A stretch of DNA of 64,000 bases, from the NCBI GenBank assembly GCA_001692895.1, contig KV748199.1, forward strand, positions 806,001 to 870,000. Direction: 5' to 3'. Numbering within the stretch: position 1 is the first letter of the stretch; every line of letters begins with the position of its first letter. The position numbers were made by a program, and so were the translations under genes. The stretch is from Cenococcum geophilum 1.58 (taxonomy: Eukaryota; Ascomycota; Dothideomycetes; Gloniales; Gloniaceae). Shown here piece after piece: positions 34,369 to 45,963 of this stretch. Under the pieces are notes generated by a model that saw nothing but the letters and a program-made list of their open reading frames with translations, was not told where the DNA came from and ran no database searches.

Positions 34369-37300
34369 GGTAAAAAAAAAGAAAGCCTGAATATGAGCCC
34401 GCAAGCCAAATAACACTGGCTTCGAAGCTACAGGTAGGCTGATGGGGCGATTCTTGGAAATATCAAATCGATTGCACGCTCTCGGCCCCCAACGCCGACG
34501 GATCTTAGAACCTGGGTACTCTAGCTTCTCCCGCACTGTTTATCCAATTCAGACACGACAAAGGTTCTTCTCCTTCTGAGCGCTCCTCCTGGTCGAATTT
34601 TTTGGTACGACTGCGTATATTTTCGATTGTTGCACAAGCACAAAGCGGCGGCTTGCGCGCTTATGGTGAGTGGTGAAGCAGGATCCGCGAGAAGGATGCT
34701 CGGTTTGGTTTGGAGACAATCGAGCCCGCGATGCCTAGAAAAATACCCAGCAGTCCTCAAAACAGCCCGCAAGAGTCGTGGTGGAACTGCGCGTCCTGGC
34801 GGGGCAATGTCGCGGATGGCTCGTCTCGTTAGCCGTGGGTTCTAGGTCGAGTCGGAGGGCGGTAGCCGCGAAATACGACGATTCAGAGTGGGTGGAACTG
34901 CGACTGCGACGGCGATGGTATACTGCTGAAGGCGGAAATGCACAGTGTATAAGATGAAGGTCGGAGTCGAGCAGAAGTTCGGGGGAGGGGCGCAGCGTGG
35001 ACAAGGACGCCGACGAGGATGGCGGCTGTTCTTGTCCTCAATGAAGGGCTGCAAAGGTGGCCGCACAGCTTGATCCCAGCCCGTAGCGCTGATTGGCCTC
35101 CACTGAGCAGCTGCAGGCGGCTAGGGTTTAGTAGAGGATAGTCGCCAGCAGGGACAGGACGGCCGACGAGGGCTGCGGAGCTCGAAGCGGCGCATAGACG
35201 AGCGAGAGACCGCCCGCGCCTGCCGTCGACGCCGGCGACAAAAGGCTCAACACCAGCAGCGCAAGCACGGCAAAGCAGCACGACTGTGGGCTGGCACGGA
35301 GCCACAGCGCAGCATGCAACTGCAGAATATATGAGGGCGGCAGGTCCTGCAGTCGTGGCTCCCTCGACAAGCAGCGTGCAAGAGCCGTCTGCAGCGGCAC
35401 ACATGGCTAGCATCCCCACCATTTCTCCAAGGGGAGGGCAAAAGCGGCTAACGCAGTCGGGGGCAGGTGCGGGCTATGCCATGCACGATATGCACGATAC
35501 ACTCCCTAATACGAGGCCCATTGGCTGGGATGTGCCTCGCCAAATTGAGAGCGGACTGAGAGCCGAGTAAGAGCCGACAACCGTGTCGCCTTTGCTTCCG
35601 CTGCGTGACACGAGTCGACTGTCTTTGCGACAGCCGCGCCAGGCTCGCCGCCAGCGCAGGTGCTTTGCCCGCCATCAAACGGCACCCCATGCAGGATCTG
35701 CGCTGAACGGGTGAGGATATCAACATGTCTCAGGCCAGCTGCCCTTTGGGCCTGGGGAGGCTGTGAGCATCCCTTTTCACAACCCGCCTGGCGCCTGCCC
35801 CGAACTTCAAACTTTTCTCACTTTTCTCCTGTCCTTAGCGCCGACCTTTCGCGCGCTGGCGGCTACGCTGTGATTAAGGGAGTTTGTTGCAATATACTGC
35901 CACTACGACTGTTGTTGGTGCTGGGGCTTGTGCTACTCCTGCTCCTGCCGCCCGCCGGGCTGAGCCCTGGGCGCGCTAAGGTATCTTGGGAGGTCAGCGA
36001 TGCGCCGACCAAGAGGGTTCTGCGTTGGGTCTGTCAGCGGTTTCCATGGCCTGCTTTTGCGAAGCCTCAGGCGGCCGACAACGACTTTCGTTTCATCAGG
36101 CTATCCACGCCACAGAACATGGCCTATCCCGTGGCCGACTGTCTTGTCTTCACCTTTTAAGCTCCCCTTCTACCATCTATTTACGCGCCCGTCGCATCTT
36201 CTCCGGGGCTCACGCCTCCAGGAATGAGGCTTAGCAGCTGCTGTGTAACATCCGCCCCGACCGTCGCCAAAGAGGACCAAACACCAATTTGCTCCCTAGC
36301 TGTTGTCGCCGGAGGCCGAACAGACGCTGCAGCTAGAAAACATGGACACATAAGCGCCACATTCAGATCGGCTCAAAGACACCAAAAGAACAGGCGTTCT
36401 GGTCAGCTTCGCCTTAACAAGGGGTGCGGAACTAAATCCAGTGAAAGTGTATTCTGTGCCAAACATGCTGGACGAACACCTGCATACCATATCCGCGCGA
36501 AGGACGTATCGGAGAGACCAACCCATCACAGCATTTGTGCACATGACACGACAAGGAAAGCCAATCAACCACCTCCAATATTACATCCAATCACCACCAA
36601 TCTTGCCTGTTTAGGAATCTTGTTTGATCATCGGATTATCGGTCCAGGTGAAATATCGATTGCGAATCTCCTTCTCGTCTCCGTCACTTTGGTAACCAAT
36701 TTTCTTCCTTTCATTTTCTACATACCCCGCGTAACTCTGCTGGGCCCGAGCCGTTCCGTCTTCCCGCAGACAGTGCGATCCTCAGCAGACGCTGACCGTG
36801 CGTTTTCGCTCCAAGAACGCCTAGACGCGCATATATTACCTAGATTCGCGGCAGCTGGTGCCGAACTTTGAGTTGGGCTATCAGACGCTTCAGTATGCAA
36901 AGTTAATCTGGCAAGACTTGCAGCAGTCTGCCCGCTGCTGCAGATTCACCATCTTTAAATGCCTTTGCTTCTTTCGGTCGTAATTCAACATGCGAGGTTT
37001 TGCAAGAGGTGCTAAATCTGGTAATCCCGCCTTCACGCGAACATAGTTAATACATTCTATCAGATTATAGAATCCTTACTCTAAACTTGAAGCCGAATTA
37101 GCCCCTAGATACCTAGATCATTCCTTAGGGCCTGAGGCGAGTCAATTGGCCTTGATGTTTAAGAGCTGGGGCTCAAGGGAATCGGAGAGAACTTCAAAAA
37201 CGTATTGCTGTGCCGCGATGCCTCGCCGCACTCGCCGCATATCTCTTCGCCCTCCACAAATGCCGCAACGAATGGAACCCCTGCTTTTTCAGAAGCTCCG

Positions 37301-38867
37301 AATTACGAAAAATCCTTCGCTTGCCGCTGAACGAAAGTTGGCTCGTGCCCCTACGGCACAGCACATCCCCTGCATCTGTAAGCCTGGAAATGTAGCAAAC
37401 TGCCTGCAACAAGTTAACACCGGCCATTCTCCGAGTTGTGGTAGTTTTAAATCCTTCCAGCATCACAGGTCGGCTTCTGATCTGATCATGTGGTCGGACT
37501 GGCTTCGCCAAAGTTCCTTTTCTAGACATAACGGGAGGGTAGATGCAATCTTCAAGTGTCTTCTAGGTTATGTAATTAATGTGTGTGATAATGTCGTTTT
37601 CCCCGGGCCGAACTTCAGAATCTACAAGACGAGTGACAAAGTTCTTAAGAAAAGCTAAGTCCAATGATGGTAGACTTGGACATATTAACATAACCTGTTT
37701 ATCGTAAGCGAATCAATACATCCACATAATATCTAGATGTGTAGGATCACTCTAGAGAACTCTCATTATCCGAGTACGTAATCCTAAATCCATATCAGGG
37801 AACGGGGGCAGAATCTAGTTCAAAGTCACGTGCCATCGGTTCAGCCCTTTGAGACTTCATTTCAACTCCAATTTCCGAACTCCATCACACATTGACTCGT
37901 TTTCCAACACGAGAGTCCTGCGAGAACAGCCATATTCGCCAATTAGGGTTTCCAAGGCTAACTGATCTTCTATACCACTCCCTGCCGTGGGATTGCTCTG
38001 GCACGCCCTAGCACGCCCTGACACGCCCTGAGGCTTGCCCTAAGGCTTGCCCTAAGGCGTCATCACAGTGTGATCAAACAGCTCTAGATACGCCCGGAAC
38101 GCCTCACCTGTGCTTTCAGGCAGGCGCTTCTCTTACTTCCGCTCGCTTGCTTGTGCTTTTTAGCCTAGCGCCATCTTCGGGACGCACCGCGTTGAGGCTG
38201 TGCAAGGCTGTGAGGATGCACGGCAGCAGGCGGCCGAGTAGGTCCTCGCTGACGAACAATGTTCCACTTCCTGTAGTCTCGTCCTGTATGCCACATACAG
38301 ATTTTTCCGCAGTTCAAGCGGTTTAACCACTCGCGCGCCTCAGTTAATTGCGTTTCCGCTAGCTTGTTCCCGAAAGCTTGCCGTGCTTCAAAATATCATT
38401 TACAGCCAGAGCTCATAACACGGGTATGGGCTGGGACCATGCTCGGTCGGCGGCGCATTCGCTATCTTCTCTAGATTTTGACGGCTTGAGTGATGTCGGT
38501 GAATCCGTTGCGGACTCATAAGGCAAATTTGTTGGGTATAAGGAGTCTACACAGCGGATCGGATGAGGATGTGAGTTGCACGGCAGCAAATTCAATGACA
38601 GTAATGCAACAGCGTAGCTAATGAGATAAGGTTGCAGACCCTCAATTGGAGCCTCTCACTGCACAACAATAGAGCAAGCAACATGCAGGAGACTATAAAG
38701 ACATAGTAGTGCAAGACGCCATGCCTAGGAAACGCTGCCATGCGAAAAAGCATTTGCGGTTATAACCCGATCTTCATGGATTGGGCCAGATACCTAGTAT
38801 CACAAAGGCTCTCTCTCGAAGTTCCAACAGCACGAGGACAAACGGTGCGACTACCGCTAAGACTACT
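34369..38867. other. Gene-poor 4.5-kb block
   Basis: The first 1.8 kb is GC-rich and open in several frames at once, with no domain in any frame. From about 36,900 it becomes AT-richer. It holds a short tandem repeat at 38001-38056. One minus-strand stretch near 38,150-38,400 reads briefly like protein but has stops and no recognised family. No gene is called. Confidence 0.5.
38001..38056. repeat. Short tandem units, GCACGCCCTA then AGGCTTGCCCTA
   Basis: Three 10-bp units of GCACGCCCTA type are followed directly by two copies of an 11-bp unit, AGGCTTGCCCT(A). The two unit types share the CCCT core. Confidence 0.75.
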
Positions 38868-41080
38868 ATAGAGCTCCCTTCAACGTCACATGGAGTCTCC
38901 CAAAGTTTCTGCAATCCCAGTTCGGTGAATACCTACCTCGAATTGGATCACTGGTCACTTTAACAGGCTCTGCATTGTACGCCCAAGCAACTACGTGTTC
39001 CGCGTATCTACAGGAAACATGGCCCAACAGTGGACAGTACTTTCTTTTTGCTTTACAAGCCGCTCTTGATTCTAAAGAAGGTCATGATAAGGAGGGGAAA
39101 CCAGCGCATACTAAAGGTAATACACATACTCTCCACTTTCTCCATAGTATTTTCTTTTCAGTTAAAATTACTCGAGATATTGTACTTGGTGACGCCCTTT
39201 AGAACTTGAGGATGCTACGCTAGTATCATCGGAAAATATACGTTGATGTGACCATATATGGCTAAGCGTCGTGAGAGTGCAGTCTTTCAATCTCTTCTGG
39301 CAAAATTTATGCAAGCTTTATAACGCTTTCGAGGCTAATGTACAGGCAGCCCCTTACGCAGACCTTGACCTAGATATCCAATTTAGTGGTGCCAGCATTA
39401 TGATACGTCTCTAAGCCTTATGTTGATTACTGCTTGTGGGACGGAGCATATGCTCGTAGAGCTAACACATCAGCCTGCATGTATTAGAACAGCATTAAGC
39501 TGTTCACCGTTTGGTGATAAATTAGCCGTATTGTAAGGCCATAGTTATGAACACTGCGTCGCAGCACACCCAGTTCGACATACTTTTCCCTTCGAGCCTT
39601 TGCATCCACCAAGGGACCCCTGCTGGCTGCCGCTCTTTTGTGGTGCACCTATCGCGTACAATTTCTCAGTGTCAGAACGTCAGGGTGAGGTAGGTTTGGA
39701 AATACCAATAGATATAATGGTCGGAATTGCTGGCGCTCGACACGCCGTAGAGTTTAAAGGTGGAGTTGTCTTGAAAGGCGTCCTGATAGAACGCCAAGGA
39801 AATCGCGTACAACAGCACCTTATCCCCCAGTCCTCGCCGCGAGACTCGCCTCTCATACCAAGACAGCCTTAGGCGTTGTCAGAATCGAGCCACCTTGGAT
39901 GAAATGAGTCCCGACCGCCTGTGTACCACTCGCGCTATAGCTGGTTGGTGTAGCGTTCCAGGTTCACTCTTAGGATCTGAAATAGCTAACCACGAAAATA
40001 TTGACTATTCTGAGGCCGAAGATGCCGGTGCGCCGCTTAAGTTCGCGGGAGGGGCCATTTGGTTTTAATATTTCGGGGCTGCACAAGCCAATTTTACCCT
40101 TGGAACGAAAGACGGCAAATGCCACTTCCATAGGAGTGGACCTTATAAAAGGACTGTTTCTGCTGCGGAGAAGGCTCCTGTAGTTCTCTACGACACGGTG
40201 GAAAAACGGGCATGGCTGGTACCGGCTTCTAGTGCGATGCTTCATATTGCTCACCGTCGCAATTTGTTGAAACCTTTTGTGGTCGATGGTAAGCAGTTTC
40301 AGCAAGTCCGACCGGGCCGTCCGCAATAGAAGTACCCTCGAAGAGCACTTCTATCAACCTTTCGGACTGCGAAGAATACACCTTCAAAGACATGATCATT
40401 AATATCTGGTCGGTCCTCGAGTTTCTCATAGACTAGAATGTGCAAAGAGACAGCACACCGGGAACCACGGTCACCCGCAGCCTACCGGATGTCATTCGAG
40501 GATATGAATTCAAGGTTATTGTAAAGGAACGCTCTCCATGTCGGCAAAAGAAGGCTATTATTAGGAATACAAACGGAGGCTGGCCGCCCTTGTATGAGAT
40601 ATCGACGCTCTAGTGCAGTTTGCAAATGGATACGAGAACGTCATCCGTCCTCTAAAGGACAACAGCATGGATATATGCAATATATGACAGAGCGTATTTT
40701 GGCAGAGCGTATTTAAGCGAAAGGATTACCTTGCGACGACTGTTAAAATACTGAAAGACCTCTACGATGTCGCTGGCAGTCGGCTCACTCGTTCTTCAAC
40801 TTATCTACAATAGCACCGAGGTGACACATCACTATTTGAACCATGCGAGACGCCAGGAGCATACCGATGTAGGTGCAACCGTTTGCAACAAATTGTACCG
40901 AAATCAACTATTGGCCAAGTAGCACCCCCTTGAATGCTTGCTGATGACGGCGCGGTTGTTTAGGTTCGCTGTTACAGACCCTCGCATCAAAACCCCACGG
41001 AGAAGAGGGTCAGGGCATCTACAGTCAGCCAAACATCAACTTGATACAAACAAGCACACTTCAGGATTCTGATAAATTTT
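38868..41080 (+). pseudogene. RIP-degraded member of a large fungal family of unknown function
   Basis: Reading several frames reveals blocks of one long protein type that I know from other ascomycetes as a lineage-expanded family without a named function. The blocks, in order, are EYLPRIGSLVTLTGSALYAQ (from 38,923), TEHMLVELTHQPACIRTALS (about 39,440), RDPCWLPLFCGAPIAYNFSV with VGLEIPIDIMVG (from 39,612), GPYKRTVSAAEKAPVVLYDT and EKRAWLVPASSAMLHI (about 40,135-40,250), KDYLATTVKILKDLYDVAGS (about 40,720) and RCRCNRLQQIVPKS (about 40,870). Stops at 40066-40068, 40327-40329 and 40811-40813 and several frame changes break it. TGG-to-TAG type changes suggest RIP. Its bounds are approximate, and the first 50 residues or so may have been lost. 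Confidence 0.7.
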
Positions 41081-42460
41081 GTCTTCTGTTTGCTCGGATT
41101 GTGAACTCTCTGCTCGGAGAGGTTCTGATGTCACTAACTGCATGCTCACTCCGAGTATCATACCAAGCATGTGTCAAGAGAGCTTGGAACCCGGTATAAC
41201 GGACTTAGCACTGAAGCCAGGAAGTTTGCCATATCATAAAGGCGCCATTGGATTTTGCATGAGGGTATGCTGATTGAAAAGGCTCCGCAGAGGGATATCT
41301 TGTCACCAGAACCAGACAAACGGCCGGAGTAATGTGGTACCTGGGACTAAGGATTTTTGGCATGAGCAGCCGCAAAGACTAGCCTAGCGTATTGCCTCAT
41401 GTATTAAATCCGAAGATGTGATGGAGTATAACGAAGGAGTTTAGAGACGGTTCAATCCAGATTTATCCACTCATGTCCCGCAGGGTAGGGAGACCTGAAG
41501 AAAAATTCCTCTAGACACCTGCAATGACCAATGCCCCTTCCCACGTTGACAAACTTGAGATATGTATTAATTTAGTTGGAAGTCTCAGGCTAGCCTACTA
41601 ACCCGCAGCCTCACTTCTAACCGAGTTGCTGACAGTGAAACTTTCGCCCATGTGGTCATACGGTAGCAGCTGCTAATTGAATAGAAATATAACCTAGGAT
41701 TGTGCAATTTCACTTTTCTACGCCAGTCTAGCCGGACAGCATTTATTAACAGCAGATGGTGTGAAATTAATCGGCTCGCCTTGGTGAAAGGCGGTTGAAA
41801 TTTGTCGAAAATCTTGTATGCTGTCCAAATAGAGTTGAAACCAATAGCTACGGAGAGACACATGACAAATTTATTAGACGCAGCTGTACATTTTAACGTA
41901 GAATAGAAATGTTTCCACAATATTTGTAAATCTCTCTTGGTATTTTAGCATTGGATTGCGGTGTAAGTTGCTGATATCTCTTCAAAGGATGGTATGATGC
42001 TCCATACACTTACATAAAAAGATCATATTTATCCGCCTATACTAATATATGCATAAGTATACTTCATTAACTTTGTGAAAACTACCTAAATCATGGAAAA
42101 TCCCGCTGTCCCACGCGGCTGTGCTGTTTTTATCGCTCATGCGCCGCGCTTCGATTTCCATGGCAGCTGTGGATTGGGGGATTGGCGCGTCACCTGTCTC
42201 GCCATTCGCCCGAGTTCCACGAGTCATTCGAAGATTCGGGAAGATAGGCAGGCGTTGATACATATCTAATTCATCCCAACTCATTCGATATTCCACACGG
42301 AAAAGCATAGTTAGTCGTTGTGCGGGAGAGAAGAAGGGTCTTCTCGCTCAAATCAATACCGGGGAGCCGAGGAACGACCTGGCTACGACATAGCTCCACT
42401 CCCATCCCATAAGAGCCCACATTCCCGCAACAATCCACAACACTGCGACCGGTGCTCTAT
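41081..42460. other. Intergenic, AT-rich
   Basis: Between the degraded family member and the transacylase gene. The first 200 bp may still be remains of the pseudogene. Nothing else is recognised. Confidence 0.5.
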
Positions 42461-43755
42461 ATGATCACCCGAAGCATTTCAACAATGCTAGTCAACGAGT
42501 TGCCACCTTGTAGGCTAGCAGCGTGCCTGCCACGTGTTGTCACGAGGAGATGTAGGAGACGGAGATGGATGAGTACGACTGCAGCCAAGAGGCCACGAAC
42601 AGCGCTATTCTTTCCAGGTACGGCTTCACTTGTTCATGCGAGCAACTACCGGGTTTCTTGAATTTCCCGTGCTGAGCATCCACAGGTCAGGGCGTGCAGC
42701 GTGTTGGAATGGCGACCCCGTGGCTCGAAGCCTTCCCTCGCACCGTAAAGCCTATACTCGAGGAGATTGACTCGACCCTCAATGTTCCCTTGACCCAGAT
42801 TATTGCCGAAGGCCCTAATGCGAGGCTTACGGCGACCGTAAATGCACAACCGGCCATCATGGCAACTTCGATCATGATACTGCGAGTTCTGGAGCAGGAA
42901 TTCGGATTCAAGACGGGGGAACGAGTGGATGTCACACTAGGCCACTCTTTGGGCGAATTCGCTGCATTGGTCGCAGGAGGCTATCTTACCTTCCATGATG
43001 CATTGAAAATGGTGCGGGAACGTGCAGAAGTCATGGCCCGGTGCTCGAAGGAAGCTCGTGAGCGCGAGGGCGGCGACTTTGGTATGGTAGCACTGGTTTG
43101 CGAGAGCGAAGAGCACATGCGGTCCCTACTCGATGGTATCTACGAATTTCTTGGGCTTTCTAGCCTAGGTTCGAAGTCAGATTCAGCGGACGACATTCCA
43201 GCTGTGCAGCAGGTGCTTATCGCGAATATCAATTCGAAGAACCAGATCGTGTTGAGTGGGAGTATTGAGAGGATAAATACACTGTTGACAAACTTGAGGC
43301 AGTTTGGAAGCCATGATCCGAGAAGCGTGAGGCTGAGGAGTGATAGCCCGTTTCACAGCCCATTGATGAAACCTGCGCAGGAATGGATGAAGAAGTTGCT
43401 CTATCAACCCACGGAAACGGGTCAGGATATTATCACCTGGCCGGGCATCATGCCATGCGTGTCTAATGTCTCTGCGAGACCTTTCAAGTCTAAGGACCAA
43501 CTCAAAGATCTACTAGCAAGGCAATGTGTGGAGACAGTAAGATGGTGGAACTCTGTAAGGTATTTGGATCAAGAGGAGAAAGTGAGAAGATGGATTGGCA
43601 TTGGTCCTGGTAAGGTGGGAAGGAATCTAGTCGGTAAGGAAGTTGGGATGAAGGGCGAAGTTAAAGGAGGCGGAGTATGGGCAATCACGTCGCCAAAAGA
43701 GGTTGAAGAGGTCATGAAAGCGCTAGACGACACCGAACAGGCGAATGAAGATTGA
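42461..43755 (+). CDS. MCT1: Mitochondrial malonyl-CoA:ACP transacylase
   Basis: Two exons (42461-42617, 42686-43755) give 408 residues. The enzyme transfers malonyl groups from CoA to mitochondrial acyl carrier protein for type II fatty-acid synthesis, which feeds lipoate synthesis. The N-terminus is Arg-rich without acidic residues until residue 13, fitting a presequence. The FabD landmarks are FFPGQGVQ at the exon join, the nucleophile Ser140 in GHSLGEFAAL, the Arg-bearing helix MVRERAEVM, and the catalytic-His region SPFHSPLM. The protein is a little longer than bacterial FabD because of the presequence and an insert near FLGLSSLGSKSDS. The ATG at 42461 (MITRSIS) is the first in frame. 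Confidence 0.94.
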
Positions 43756-43877
43756 AAGACGGTCCCCAAGACCAGCTTACAGCCTCAGCAAATAAGACTA
43801 CGAGCATAGGTCAACCACAAATCCTTCTATCAACTATACCCGAGTCCTAAGGAGCAGCGATATACAACCCAGCATCT

Positions 43878-44830
43878 TCACGAATTAGCAACTGCACGAG
43901 ACATGACTAAATTCTCCGCAAACTCACCAACATAGATCTTCTGACCAGTCACTGATGCGTTTTTGGCAATCATCACAAATGCATTGGGACAGTCATTCAG
44001 ATTCGTCTCTATCTTTAGGGCCGCCTTTCCCTTCATCATCTTGATCATATCTAGAGAATACTTCATACCCTATTCTTTATTAGTCGACGAGCTCGACAAA
44101 CATATTCTGCAATCACCGACCCATTCAGTCATCAACAACCCAGGCAAAACTGCGTTTATCCGCGCTTTCTACCCCTGACTTTTCGCAAGGCATTTCATTA
44201 AATGCAGCTGTGCAGCTTTCGTTACTGAGTATGCCATGGAAGGCCTGCCTGCGAGACGCCCTGCCAAAATGTTCAGCTCAGTTAAGCTTCTACGGCAATA
44301 AAACTTACAGCTATTGATGGAGTGATGATAATGGCACCGCCTTCAGGATTCGCGTTGAATGCCGGCACGGCCGCTTTTAGGAGGGCCATCTGACCTTTTA
44401 CATTCACGGCTCAACACTATCTATTCATCAATCTATCTCGCAAGATGGAGCCGCAATTTCTTTGGATTTCCAACTAGAAAAAATATGAACGTGTCTTATC
44501 CCACTCCTCCTTTGCCAAGGCATCCAAATTGGAGAAGGTCCCAAACTCGGCCCATTCCTACGAACCATGTAGCATGGTTAGTAGACGGAGTTTGATCAGA
44601 GTAAGGGGTGGATTAGGAACGGGGGTTGGGGGCCTTGGGCAAGGCAGGATTTGTGTGATTTTAATAGAACACTGTACTCTAGATTACCAAATAGATCAAA
44701 AAGTTACTGGAATGAACTCACTGCATTTCCAATGATGATATCAATCCCTCCGAAAGCTTTGACGGTCTCTTGTACGCAGCGGGCGCAATCCGCTAGCACA
44801 CCCGCGTCCTGTGATATCGTTAGATGAAGT
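43878..44830 (-). pseudogene. Short-chain dehydrogenase/reductase, broken
   Basis: Reading the minus strand gives, in order, a block ending GGIDIIIGNA, then AEFGTFSNLDALAKEEWDK, then NVKGQMALLKAAVPAFN with GGAIIITPSIA, then SMAYSVTKAAQLHLMKCLAK, then ARINAVLPGLLMTEW, and an end KMMKGKAALKIETNLND. The YxxxK active-site pattern is in AYSVTK and the NADP-fold NNAG position appears as GNA. A frameshift lies near 44,241-44,250, just before SMAYSVTK, and an in-frame TAG at 44169-44171 interrupts the frame. The N-terminal cofactor-binding exon (GxxxGxG) is not found upstream, so it is also truncated. No function can remain unless there is unrecognised splicing. Confidence 0.7.
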
Positions 44831-45963
44831 GAAAGTCATTATGAACGTCTTTTTCCTTCTCCAGCTACCTTCAATCTCCGCATCTACCCCCTCAGCCCTC
44901 TCCACCTCTTAACAATTGCCTATCTGAATCCCACCATCTTCACTACCCCTTAATCAGGAAAATGGATTAAGAGCCCAAGGGTCAACTCATCCCTTTTATC
45001 CCTTCCCACGCTGGTTTACGTCCACGCATATCGATAAGGGTTTGGCTAATCACGGGCTCTCGTTCGACTGAAAGTTTGCCATTATAATGAGAGCTGCGCA
45101 ACAATGTACATCTGATACTGATGTGCATAGGCTTGGCGCCAAGCTGTGGACGCCGGTGTGGGAAGGGATAACGCAGGACTACACTCCGAATTCTTTAATT
45201 AACTTGTGTTGGTGGTACTTGGGCAGTATCTTTGAGCTCAGCGACGTGCACGTGATAGGTCACGTGATAGCGCGCGGGCCATCTTGTAGATACTTTCTTA
45301 GGCCACCGAGCCCCTTAGATTCTTCCTCATAGAGCATCATATGTATCATTTCCACTAGCCTACTTAGTAGCCTGACAACTTATCCCGCAATTCAACAGCC
45401 GGGCCCTCGCAACTGGCATAGTTGACCGCAGTATTGCAGCCCCCAGCCGCAAATGCGTTTGCAGTAACTGCACCCAGGCCACCAGAATATGTAACTTTCA
45501 GAACGAACAAGCGGAGAAAACGCAACCAAGAGACAGAATAGCCTCAAATTCCGACACGTCGGGAAAATCGCATGCGCTCATTTCTTTTGACGAGAGCTGA
45601 ACTCACCGCGATCCACCAGTAATGAGCACGTTTCAGCTTATGAGGTCGTACGGCAGGCTCTGTATCAGGGCGTCCGAATAAGAATAAGCTAAGAAAATTT
45701 ATAGTGACTCTGTTCCCAACACAGATCTGTTATAGGCGTGTACTTTTATCTCACAATGGTTCGCTGACGCTGGCTAAATAATATAGGGAGCAAGATAAAA
45801 GTAGTACCCCGCAAAGTCGCGGAATTGGTACAAGGGTATGGCCGGAGCGGGTCGGCCACCCTCCCTGCTTGTGGTGGCGACATCTAGTTGCAAATCGCAT
45901 TAATTACCGTTAGACATCACTCGTTGAGCATGCTTATGCAGCTCGACCTATTCCGCCTTTACG
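44831..45963. other. Intergenic, holds a 50-bp repeated element
   Basis: Contains AT-rich sequence and, near its right end, the element at 45829-45878 described separately. No gene is supported. Confidence 0.5.
45829..45878 (-). repeat. 50-bp GC-rich element, left copy of an inverted pair
   Basis: Read on the minus strand it begins GCCACCACAAGCAGGGAGGG and ends ACCCTTGTA. It matches the plus-strand copy at 59012-59061 at 48 of 50 positions by eye. It lies 86-135 bp downstream of the stop codon of the NLR gene. A GCCACC/GGTGGC stem can form inside it. Confidence 0.85.

Noticed and set aside
35660..36160. Frame with a leucine-rich hydrophobic stretch resembling a membrane span
   Set aside because: The stretch comes from a CTG/CTC-rich run; the rest of the frame has no coding character.
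34700..36200. Long overlapping open frames on both strands in a GC-rich stretch
   Set aside because: Several frames are open together, composition follows GC bias, and no domain or splice pattern supports any of them.
37146..37658. A 170-codon open frame and a minus-strand frame inside it
   Set aside because: Neither shows protein-like order; the apparent length is likely chance.
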